A DNA stretch of 64,000 nt from Nocardioides sp. SYSU D00065 (lineage in GTDB: Bacteria > Actinomycetota > Actinomycetes > Propionibacteriales > Nocardioidaceae): positions 124,001-188,000 of the forward strand of contig NZ_JAFMSX010000004.1 in assembly GCF_017916425.1 (NCBI RefSeq), in the 5' to 3' direction. The notes beneath the pieces were generated by a model. That model was not told the DNA's origin and did no database searches. It worked only from the letters and a program-made list of their open reading frames with translations. Numbering within the stretch: the first letter of the stretch is position 1; each line of letters starts with the position of its first letter. The position numbers and the translations under genes are program-made. Positions 1 through 8,300 of the stretch are shown piece by piece.

Positions 1-1913
1 GGCGCGCGGCCGCGCTGTCCCTTGACCAGGGCCTGCTCGCCGAGCTGCTCGGTCGCGCCGAGCTGCGCGAGCTGCTCGACCCGGAGGTGCTCGCCGAGGT
101 CGAGGCGGAGCTCCAGTGGCTCGCGCCCGACCGCCGCGCCCGCGACGCCGAGGCGGTCGCCGACCTGCTGCGCCTGGTCGGCCCCCTCTCTCCCGCCGAG
201 ATCCGGGACCGCGCGGTCGAGGGAGCCGACGTCGACGGCTGGCTGGCGTCGCTGGCCGACGTACGCCGCGTGGTCGAGGTCCGGATGGCCGGCGAGGACC
301 GTTGGACGGCCATCGAGGACATCGGCCGGCTCCGCGACGGCCTCGGCGTGCCGGTGCCGGTCGGGACCCCCGACGCGTTCCTCGAGCTCCCCGAGGACCC
401 TCTCGGCGACCTCGTCTCCCGCTACGCCCGCAGCCACGGCCCGTTCACCACCGCGGAGGTCGCCGCCCGGCTCGGGCTCGGCGAGGCGGTGGCACGCCAG
501 ACCCTCCAGCGGCTGGCCCACCGGGGCCGGGTGCTCGAGGGCGAGTTCCGCCCCTCCGGCGCCGGCTCGGAGTGGTGCGACGCCGAGGTGCTGCGCAAAC
601 TGCGCCGCCGCTCGCTGGCGCGGCTGCGGCAGGAGATCGAGCCGGTCGGCCAGGACGCCGTCGCCCGCTTCCTTCCCGCCTGGCAGCGCGTCGGCGGTGC
701 CCTGCGCGGACTCGACGGCGTGATCGCCGCAATCGACCAGCTCGCCGGCTGCCCGGTCCCCGCGAGCGCGCTCGAGCCACTGGTGCTCGCAGGCCGGGTC
801 CGTGACTACGAGCCCGCCATGCTCGACGAGCTGACGGCCTCCGGGGAGGTGATCTGGGCGGGACACTCGCCACTGCCCGGCAGCGACGGCTGGGTCAGCC
901 TCCACCTCGCCGACCAGGCTCACCTCACGCTGCCCGAGCTCGAGGGCGACGAGCCGACCGGCGTCCAGCGCGCCGTGCTCGACGCCCTCGACCCGGGTGG
1001 AGCGTGGTTCTTCCGCCAGCTCGCCGACCGCGTCGGCTCCACGAGCGACGCCGAGCTCAGCGCCGCACTCTGGGAGCTGGTGTGGCGCGGGCTCGTCACC
1101 AACGACACGCTCGCCCCCCTCCGCGCGCTGGTGCGCAGCGGCACGCCGTCGCACCGCGCCCGCCGTACGCCGCCGCGGCTGGGCCGCGCGGGCGGTGGCC
1201 GGATGCCGGTGCGCACCGGACCCCCGGAGACCGCCGGCCGCTGGGCGCTGCTCCCGGCTCGCGACGAGGACCCCACCCGGCGCGCGCATGCGCGAGCCGA
1301 GCACCTGCTCGAGCGCCACGGGGTGGTGACCCGCGGCGCCGTGATGAGCGAGCGGGTCGCCGGCGGGTTCGCCGGGGTCTACAAGGTGCTCAGCGCCTTC
1401 GAGGACACCGGCCGCTGCCGACGCGGCTACTTCATCGAGGGACTGGGCGCCGCGCAGTTCGGCAGTGCCGGCGCGATCGACCGGCTGCGCACGTTCGCCG
1501 AGCCCGCCGGCTCCCAGGCGGGCGGCAAGCCGGCCGTGGTCGCCCTGGCCGCGACCGACCCGGCCAACGTCTTCGGCGCCGCCCTCCCCTGGCCCGAAGC
1601 CGACGAGGAGCGCTCGGGACACCGGCCCGGGCGCAAGGCCGGCGCGCTGGTGGTCACCGTCGACGGCGCCCTGACCGTCTACGTCGAGCGCGGTGGACGC
1701 ACGCTGCTGACGTGGAGCGACGACGAGGACGTGCTGACCCCGGCGATGGCGGCGCTGGCCGACGCAGCCCGGCGCGGCGCCCTGGGGCGCCTCACCGTCG
1801 AGAAGGCCGACGGCCAGGCGTTGATCGGCGGCGGTGGCGACACCCCCATCCGGCAGGCGCTGTCCGCGGCCGGGTTCGTGGCGACGCCCAAGGGGCTGAG
1901 GCTGCGTGCCTGA
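1..1913 (+). CDS. lhr: Lhr-type large DEAD/DEAH helicase, C-terminal part (5' end outside window)
   Basis: The reading frame is open from the left edge, so only about the last 637 residues are present. The text (ALSLDQGLLAELLG, LRELLDPEVLAEVEAELQWL) matches the region after the helicase core in actinobacterial Lhr proteins, which carries winged-helix and beta-barrel domains used in 3'-to-5' translocation and strand separation during DNA repair. The Walker and DEAH motifs would lie upstream of the window and cannot be checked. The stop overlaps the start of the DNA glycosylase gene by 8 bases, so the two are probably co-transcribed and both serve DNA repair. Family identity is from memory of the C-terminal pattern. 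Confidence 0.85.
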   Translation, partial: RAAALSLDQGLLAELLGRAELRELLDPEVLAEVEAELQWLAPDRRARDAEAVADLLRLVGPLSPAEIRDRAVEGADVDGWLASLADVRRVVEVRMAGEDRWTAIEDIGRLRDGLGVPVPVGTPDAFLELPEDPLGDLVSRYARSHGPFTTAEVAARLGLGEAVARQTLQRLAHRGRVLEGEFRPSGAGSEWCDAEVLRKLRRRSLARLRQEIEPVGQDAVARFLPAWQRVGGALRGLDGVIAAIDQLAGCPVPASALEPLVLAGRVRDYEPAMLDELTASGEVIWAGHSPLPGSDGWVSLHLADQAHLTLPELEGDEPTGVQRAVLDALDPGGAWFFRQLADRVGSTSDAELSAALWELVWRGLVTNDTLAPLRALVRSGTPSHRARRTPPRLGRAGGGRMPVRTGPPETAGRWALLPARDEDPTRRAHARAEHLLERHGVVTRGAVMSERVAGGFAGVYKVLSAFEDTGRCRRGYFIEGLGAAQFGSAGAIDRLRTFAEPAGSQAGGKPAVVALAATDPANVFGAALPWPEADEERSGHRPGRKAGALVVTVDGALTVYVERGGRTLLTWSDDEDVLTPAMAALADAARRGALGRLTVEKADGQALIGGGGDTPIRQALSAAGFVATPKGLRLRA

Positions 1914-2694
1914 GGGCGACACCGTCTACCGAGCCGCGGCCAGGCTCGACGGTGCGTTGAGCGGACAGCGGCTCACGCTCACCGACTTCCGGGTGCCCGC
2001 CTTCGCCACGGTCGACCTCAGCGGCGGCACCGTCGTACGGTCCTTCTCGCGCGGCAAGCACATCCTGACCCGCATCGAGCACGAGCAGGCCTGGACCCTG
2101 CACACGCACCTCAAGATGGAGGGCTCCTGGCACGTCTACCGCGAGCGCGAGCGGTGGCGCCGCCCCGACGTCCAGGTGCGCATCGTCCTGGGCGTCGCCG
2201 GTCGCCGGGCGGTGGGGTTCCAGCTCGGCGTCGTCGAGCTCGTGCCGCGCCAGGCGGAGGCCGAGCTGGTGGCGCACCTGGGTCCCGACCTGCTCGGCCC
2301 GGACTGGGACGAGGAGCGGGCTCTGGCCAACCTCCGCGCTCAGCCGCAGCGCCCGATCGGGCAGGCCCTGCTCGACCAGCGCAACCTCGCCGGGATCGGC
2401 AACATGTACATGGCCGAGCTGTGCTTTATCATGGGGGTCCACCCCGCGACCGCGGTCGCCGACGTCGCCCAGCTGGCCCGCCTCGTGCGGCGCGGCAAGC
2501 AGATGCTCGAGGTCAACAAGGAGCGGGCGGTGCAGTCGACCACCGGCAACCTGCGCGAGCGCGAGCGGATGTGGGTCTACCGCCGAGACCGGTCGCCCTG
2601 CCGGCGCTGCGGCACGCCGATCGCGGTGACGATGCTGGGCGAGGCCGGCCGCGAGCGGGCGGCGTACTGGTGTCCGAGCTGCCAGCCGGTGTAG
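1906..2694 (+). CDS. nei: Fpg/Nei-family DNA glycosylase (endonuclease VIII, Nei2-like)
   Basis: The 262-residue protein starts MPEGDTVYRAA: Pro2 is the Schiff-base nucleophile and Glu3 the catalytic acid of Fpg/Nei enzymes. These excise oxidised bases and nick the abasic site. The middle has the helix-two-turn-helix block (LLDQRNLAGIGNMYMAEL) and the C-terminus ends in a four-cysteine zinc finger (CRRCG...CPSCQ, about residues 230-260). The start is a GTG inside the end of the lhr frame; this choice puts Pro at position 2, as the chemistry requires. The second residue pair and zinc finger fit Nei2 of actinobacteria better than MutM. It probably forms a repair operon with lhr. Confidence 0.93.
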   Translation: MPEGDTVYRAAARLDGALSGQRLTLTDFRVPAFATVDLSGGTVVRSFSRGKHILTRIEHEQAWTLHTHLKMEGSWHVYRERERWRRPDVQVRIVLGVAGRRAVGFQLGVVELVPRQAEAELVAHLGPDLLGPDWDEERALANLRAQPQRPIGQALLDQRNLAGIGNMYMAELCFIMGVHPATAVADVAQLARLVRRGKQMLEVNKERAVQSTTGNLRERERMWVYRRDRSPCRRCGTPIAVTMLGEAGRERAAYWCPSCQPV

Positions 2695-2703
2695 GGGCGG
2701 GGT

Positions 2704-3009
2704 TCAGGCGGCGGAGGCGACCACGTCGCCGGCCGGACGGGCTGCCGTGATCGGCGTGCTCGCGAGCTGCGCCATCTCCTCGATGGCCACGGCGTCGGCG
2801 ACGTCCCGCAGCACGTCGGACAGCGGCAGGTCCATCGCCTGGCACAGCGACGCCAGGAGCTCCGAGGACGCCTCCTTCTGCCCGCGCTCGATCTCGGAGA
2901 TGTAACCCAGGCTCACCCGCGCCTCGGCCGACAGCTCCCGCAGGGTCATCCCCCGCTGCATCCGCGCACCGCGCAGCACGTCACCGAGCAGTCGTCGGAA
3001 GAGCACCAT
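2704..3009 (-). CDS. clgR: ClgR-type XRE-family transcriptional regulator
   Basis: This 101-residue protein is mostly one helix-turn-helix domain (about residues 8-68), with the core MTLRELSAEARVSLGYISEI followed by ERGQKEASSELL. That wording is typical of ClgR, the actinobacterial activator of clp protease genes and other proteostasis genes. It lies 45 bases downstream of cinA on the same strand, a pairing common in actinobacteria, and is probably co-transcribed with it. The tail after residue 80 is short and Ala-rich; ClgR itself is a Clp substrate in several species, and this protein also ends in small residues (VVASAA). That last point is only suggestive. Confidence 0.88.
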   Translation of the reverse strand: MVLFRRLLGDVLRGARMQRGMTLRELSAEARVSLGYISEIERGQKEASSELLASLCQAMDLPLSDVLRDVADAVAIEEMAQLASTPITAARPAGDVVASAA

Positions 3010-3054
3010 GCGCGAGTCCTTGCTCTGGTCGAGTGGAGGTCGTCTGCTGCAACG

Positions 3055-3558
3055 CTACCCGAGGCGGGGTTCTTCCCAAGCCAGGATCCCGTCCAGCAGC
3101 GTCAGCACGGCGTCGCACGCGGCTTCCCGGACGGCCTGACGGTCCCCAGCGAGGGCGAGCAGCCGGGTCTCGACGTGGCCCGGGCCGGCCACCGCGACCC
3201 AGACCGTGCCGACCGGCCGGCCCTCCTGCTCGCCCGGCCCGGCCACCCCCGTCGTGGCCAGCGCCCAGTCCGCAGAGATCCGGGCACGAGCGCCCTGGGC
3301 CATCGCGACCGCACACTCCTCGGAGATCACGCCGTGTCGCTGGACCAGCTCCGCCGAGACGTCCAGCACCGAGACCTTCACCCGCGTCGCGTAGGACACC
3401 ACGCCTCCCGCGAAGCTGCGCGAGGCCCCGGGCACGTCGGTCAGGCCGGCGGCCAGCAGTCCGCCGGTCAGCGACTCGGCGGTCGCGAGCGTCTGGCCGC
3501 GGCGCGCGAGAACGTCGAGCACCCGCGCCGCCACCACCCGGCCGGCCTCTGTGGTCAC
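3055..3558 (-). CDS. pncC: CinA C-terminal domain protein (nicotinamide-nucleotide amidase, PncC type)
   Basis: The 167-residue protein matches the stand-alone CinA C-terminal domain, which hydrolyses NMN to nicotinate mononucleotide in pyridine-nucleotide salvage. Visible motifs are TLATAESLTGGLLAA near the N-terminus, GASRSFAGGVVSYA, and ALATTGVAGPGEQEGRPVG with the conserved TGxAGP block. A longer open frame continues upstream but runs antisense to the glycosidase gene, so I start at the GTG 18 bases before that divergent gene. This gives the usual length for the family and no leader. It is followed by clgR. Whether it retains any competence-related role, as in the full-length CinA, cannot be told. 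Confidence 0.87.
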   Translation of the reverse strand: MTTEAGRVVAARVLDVLARRGQTLATAESLTGGLLAAGLTDVPGASRSFAGGVVSYATRVKVSVLDVSAELVQRHGVISEECAVAMAQGARARISADWALATTGVAGPGEQEGRPVGTVWVAVAGPGHVETRLLALAGDRQAVREAACDAVLTLLDGILAWEEPRLG

Positions 3559-3576
3559 GTCGGCGAGACTAGCCCC

Positions 3577-5343
3577 ATGGCTCTCCCCATCGAGGACTAC
3601 GCCCTCATCGGTGACCGCGGCAGCGCCGCCCTCGTCGGGAAGGACGGGTCGATCGACTGGCTGTGCCTGCCCCGCTTCGACTCCCCCGCCTGCTTCGCGG
3701 CACTGCTCGGCACCGAGGAGCACGGCCGGTGGCTGCTCGCGCCCGCCGGCGACGTGGTGTCGACGACCCGGCGGTACGTCGACGGCACCGCGCTGCTCGA
3801 GACGACGTTCACCACCGCCGAGGGCGAGGTGGTGCTGCTCGACGTGATGCCGACCGGCGACGGCCGCGCCGACGTCGTACGCCGCCTGCGGTGCACGAGC
3901 GGCCGGGTGCGGATCCGGCACGACTGGGTCGTGCGCACGGACTACGGGAAGGTGCGGCCGTGGGTGAGCCGCGAGCGGGCGCACGGCAACGAGGTGGTCG
4001 TCGCGGTCGCCGGCCCCGACAAGTTCGTGCTGCGCGGCCCGCGCCTGCCGCACGGCCACGAGGGCCACCACACCGACGAGTTCGAGCTGGCCGCCGGCGA
4101 CGAGGTCACCTTCTCGACCACCTGGGTCCACTCGTGGCGGGAGGTCCCCGAGCCGCTGGGTTTCGGCCAGCGGATCGAGGAGACGACGGCACAGCAGCGC
4201 GAGTGGTCGGGACGCGCGCCCGATGCGGTGCCCCACGCGGACCTGGTGCGGCGCAGCCTGCTGACGCTGATGCTGATGACGCACGCCGAGACCGGCGGCA
4301 TCGTCGCAGCCCCGACGACGTCGCTGCCCGAGCACTTCGGCGGGGAGCGCAACTGGGACTACCGCTTCTGCTGGCTGCGCGACGCAGCTCTCACCCTCGA
4401 GTCCCTGCTGGGCGCCGGCTACGACGCCGAGGCCCTGCAGTGGCGCGGCTGGCTGCTGCGCGCCGTCGCCGGGGACCCAGCGGACCTGCAGATCATGTAC
4501 ACCGTCGACGGCGGTCGCCAGCTCCCCGAGCGGGAGCTGCCCCACCTGCCCGGCTACGCCGAGAGCCGCCCGGTCCGCATCGGCAACGGCGCGGTCTCGC
4601 AGCGGCAGAACGACGTCCTGGGCGAGGTGATGATCGCCCTGGAGCTGGCGCGCCAAGCCGGCCTCCACGAGACGACGAACTCCTGGGCGCTGCAGCGCGC
4701 CCTCGTGGAGGAGCTCGGCGAGCACTGGGACGAGCCGGACAACGGCCTGTGGGAGATCCGCGGACCTCAGCGTCACTTCACCCACTCGCGGGTCATGGTG
4801 TGGGTGGCCTTCGACCGAGGGGTGCGCGCGATCGAGGACCACGGGCTCGACGGACCGCTCGAGCGCTGGCGCGAGCTGCGCGACCGGGTGCGCGCGGAGA
4901 TCCTCGACAAGGGCTTCGACGCAGCGCGCGGCACGTTCACCCAGCACTACGACACCCGCGAGGTGGACGCATCGCTGCTGACGATCCCACTGGTGGGGTT
5001 CCTGCCCGGCGACGACCCGCGCGTGCTCGGCACGATCGACGCGGTCGTGGAGGACCTGATGCGCGACGGCCTGCTGCTGCGCTACCGCACGCAGACCGGT
5101 GTGGACGGCCTCGCCGGCGACGAGCACCCGTTCCTGGCCTGCTCGTTCTGGCTGGTGTCCGCCCTCGCCGCCGCCGGCCGCCGAGCGGAGGCGGAGGCGC
5201 TGATGGACCGCCTGTGCGCGCTCGCCAACGACGTCGGACTGCTGGCGGAGGAGTACGACGCCGCGCACGGCCGGATGGCCGGCAACTTCCCCCAGGCGTT
5301 CAGCCACCTCGCCCTCGTGCAAGCGGCCCTCGCCCTGCGGTGA
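3577..5343 (+). CDS. Glycoside hydrolase family 15 protein (glucoamylase/trehalase-like)
   Basis: The 588-residue protein begins MALPIEDYALIGDRGSAALV, then DGSIDWLCLPRFDSPACFAA, the standard N-terminal beta-sandwich of bacterial GH15 enzymes. The (alpha/alpha)6 barrel starts near residue 235 and includes ERNWDYRFCWLRDA. Glu393 in NGLWEIRG is the likely general acid, and Glu558 or Glu559 in LLAEEYD the general base. No signal peptide is seen, so it is cytosolic. Mycobacterial relatives of this layout are trehalases, while others act on maltodextrins; the substrate cannot be decided here. The start codon is 18 bases from the divergent pncC start, so its promoter must lie inside that gene or the message is leaderless. 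Confidence 0.9.
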   Translation: MALPIEDYALIGDRGSAALVGKDGSIDWLCLPRFDSPACFAALLGTEEHGRWLLAPAGDVVSTTRRYVDGTALLETTFTTAEGEVVLLDVMPTGDGRADVVRRLRCTSGRVRIRHDWVVRTDYGKVRPWVSRERAHGNEVVVAVAGPDKFVLRGPRLPHGHEGHHTDEFELAAGDEVTFSTTWVHSWREVPEPLGFGQRIEETTAQQREWSGRAPDAVPHADLVRRSLLTLMLMTHAETGGIVAAPTTSLPEHFGGERNWDYRFCWLRDAALTLESLLGAGYDAEALQWRGWLLRAVAGDPADLQIMYTVDGGRQLPERELPHLPGYAESRPVRIGNGAVSQRQNDVLGEVMIALELARQAGLHETTNSWALQRALVEELGEHWDEPDNGLWEIRGPQRHFTHSRVMVWVAFDRGVRAIEDHGLDGPLERWRELRDRVRAEILDKGFDAARGTFTQHYDTREVDASLLTIPLVGFLPGDDPRVLGTIDAVVEDLMRDGLLLRYRTQTGVDGLAGDEHPFLACSFWLVSALAAAGRRAEAEALMDRLCALANDVGLLAEEYDAAHGRMAGNFPQAFSHLALVQAALALR

Positions 5344-5373
5344 GCAGGACGAGGGCCGCGAGCGGGAGGCAGG

Positions 5374-8300
5374 TCAGCGCTTGATCTTGAGCTTGACCAC
5401 CATCGTGTCCCGCGCAACCGCGTCGTCGCCGAGGTAGCGCACGGTCACCTTCTTGGTTCCCGGACGGTTGAAGGCGGGCAGCACGACCTTCGCGCGGCCC
5501 TTCTTCACCTTGAACCGGTGCACCTCGTCCGAGCCCTTGACCCGGACCTTGATCCAGCCCGTGGCCTGGTGGCCGGCAGCCTTCACCTTGACCGTGAACC
5601 GGACCTTCTCACCGGCCTTCTGCTGGATGCCGACCGCCTTCAGCGTCGGCTCCGCCTTCTCCGGCTCGGGAGCAGGCGTGGGCGTCGGGTTCGGCGTCGG
5701 GTTCGGGGTCGGGTTCGGCGTCGGGTTCGGGTTCGGGTTGGGGTCAGGGTCCGGCGTGGTCGTCCCGGCCCGCACGGGCAGCGTGACCCGCGTACCCGAC
5801 GGAGCAGCCACGAGCTCCACCGTGGCGCCGGTGGGTGCCCCGGCCGGGACCGTCAGGTCGACCTGCGCCACCCCCGCGGTCACAGGGAAGGTCCCGATCG
5901 CCGTACGGGTGCCGCCGGTGACCAGCGTCGCCGTGACGGTGGTGTTGGCGGGGCTGCCGAGCGAGGTGAGGTCGAGCGTCGTGCCCGTGATGGGCGCCGG
6001 GCCGCCGTTGGGGACGCCCAGCTGGAACGACGCAGCCTGGCCGGCGACCAGCTCGGTCGGGAGGTCCTCGGTGAACACCTGCTGGCGGGCGAAGTCCGGC
6101 TTCAGGCCGGGGTTGGCCGCCAGGTAGTCGCGGAACGCCTGGATGTCCAGCAGCCCGGTGTCGACGTAGGTGCCCTTGGTGAAGGCGCGGAAGTTGTCGC
6201 TGCCCTGGGCGAGGAACGACAGGGTAGAGACGGTGTACGTCCGGGCCGGGTCGAGCACCTCGCCGTTGATGCGGACCGAGGTGATGCGCTGCCCGGCCGG
6301 CCGGGAGTCGTCCGCGGTCACCTCGACGTTGTCCGACAGCCCGAGCTGCAGGTACGGGCGGCTGGGGACCGTGCCGTCGGCGTTGGTCTGCCACTGCTGC
6401 TCGAGGACCTCCTTGAGGTCGGCGCCCTTGAGCTGGACCAGCGCAAGCGTGTTGTTGAAGGTGAGGACGGCGTTGGCCTCGGCGAAGGTCACGACCCCGT
6501 CGGTGTTCTTCGGGTTGCTGGTCGTGTCGCCCTTGTAGAGCAGCTCGGCGCGGAGCCCGCCGGGGTTGGTGAGGCCGAGGTCGGGCTGCGCGAACTTCGT
6601 GGCGGCGTCGCGCAGCGCGTTGGCCACCGCGTCGCCGAGCGTCGACTCGGCGGCCCGGTCGTCGCGGGCACCGTTGTTGTGGGCGGTGGTGATGTCGGCG
6701 GCGATGGTGCCGACCGGCTCGTTGCCCACGCGGGCCGCCTCGGCCAGCGCGGCGTCGGTGATCCGCTTGACCTCCGCCACCCGTGGGAAGGACAGGTCCT
6801 CGGTCGCGGCACGCTTGACGTTGGCCTGCTGGTACGACTGCACGTCGCCAGTGACCGGGTCGACGGTCAGCTCGACCTGCCCCACGAACTCGCCGTAGCT
6901 GCCGGTCTGCAGGATCGGGCGGGTCCGATTTGCGTCACCGGGGACCGGGGCGTCCCACGCGTACTGCTTGTGCGTGTGGCCGGTGAAGATCACGTCGACG
7001 TCGACCGAGGTGTCGGTGACGATGTCGGCGAACACCTTGCCCTCGGCGACCTCCTCCTCGAGGGTGGAGCCGTCGGGCACACCGGCGCCCGCGCCCTCGT
7101 GGTACTCGGCCACGATCACGTCGGCCTCGCCGTTGGCGGCGTTGCCGTCGCTCAGCTGCTCGGCCACTCGGTTGACCGCCTCGACGGGATCACCGAACTC
7201 GATGGTGGCGACTCCCCCGGCGGAGACCAGGGCGGGCGTCTCCTCGGTGACGGCTCCGATCACGGCGACGTCGACGCCGCCGACGGTGAACAGGGCGTAC
7301 TCGTCGAGCGCGGGCGTGGTGGTGCCCTTCTCGTAGACGTTGGCGCCGAGGTAGTCCCAGTCGGCGGCCGGCTCGACGCGGTCGGTGAGGTCAGCGAGGC
7401 CCTGGTCGAACTCGTGGTTGCCCACGGCCGAGGCCTGCAGGCCGAGCGCGTTCAGCACATCGATCGTCGGCTGGTCCTTCGCGAGGGACGAGGCGAACAG
7501 CGAGGCACCGATGTTGTCGCCGGCGGAGAGGAACAGCGTGTTCGGGTTCTGCGCGCGCAGCTGCTCCACCGTGGTGGCGAACGTGGTGGTGTTCGCGTCG
7601 ATGCGACCGTGGAAGTCGTTGATGTTCAGCAGCTGGATGTCGACGGGCGCGGTGACCTCGCCGGTGTCGAGACCGACGACGGCCGGGTTGTGGTCGGAGG
7701 CCGCGAACGGGCCGTCGGAGTAGAGGTCCGTGCCGACGTAGTTGTGGCGCGAGTACTGGTAGAAGACCGACTCGTTGGCGTTGGCCTCCCAGATGTCGAC
7801 GCCCGTCACCATCTCGGCGGCGGCGGGGCTGGCGAGCACGTGGTCGAGCGAGCCCGACTTGCCCTGGAAGCTGTACGACCTGGCGTCGGGGTCGACGGTC
7901 GAGGCGAGCACCTCGTAGTCGGCGTCGTTGAGGATCTGGATCGGGTCCTCCATCGTGTAGGCGTTGAAGTCACCGGTGAGGAAGATCCGATCGGTGCCTC
8001 GGGCCTGGCCGAAGGACTCGGCGAACTGGGCGAGGGCCGCTGCCTGCAGCTCACGCCGGTCGTTGGCGTTGCCCTGTCCGTCGGGGTCCGGCGTGCCGGA
8101 GCCCTTGGACTTGAAGTGGTTCACGATCACCGCGAACGCGTCGGCGTCGGGTGCGCCCTTGGCCTTGAACGCCTGCGCGAAGGGCTCGCGGGCGTCGCTG
8201 AACGCGGCTGAACCGATCAGGATCTGCGCGGCGCCCACGGTCTCGACCGTGGCGGGGTTGTAGATGATCCCGTTGCGGATGACGTCCTCCTCGCTGGCCG

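Noticed and set aside
3559..5322. N-terminal extension of pncC to a 755-residue protein
   Set aside because: The added part is antisense to the glycoside hydrolase gene, and the CinA C-terminal domain alone gives the expected length.
5680..5745. Regular repeats that might be a CRISPR array
   Set aside because: The unit is 12 bases, contiguous and in frame, encoding a Pro-Asn/Thr linker. There are no spacers.
5518..8211. A long plus-strand frame over the nuclease/nucleotidase fusion
   Set aside because: It is a shadow of the minus-strand gene, with biased composition and no motif.
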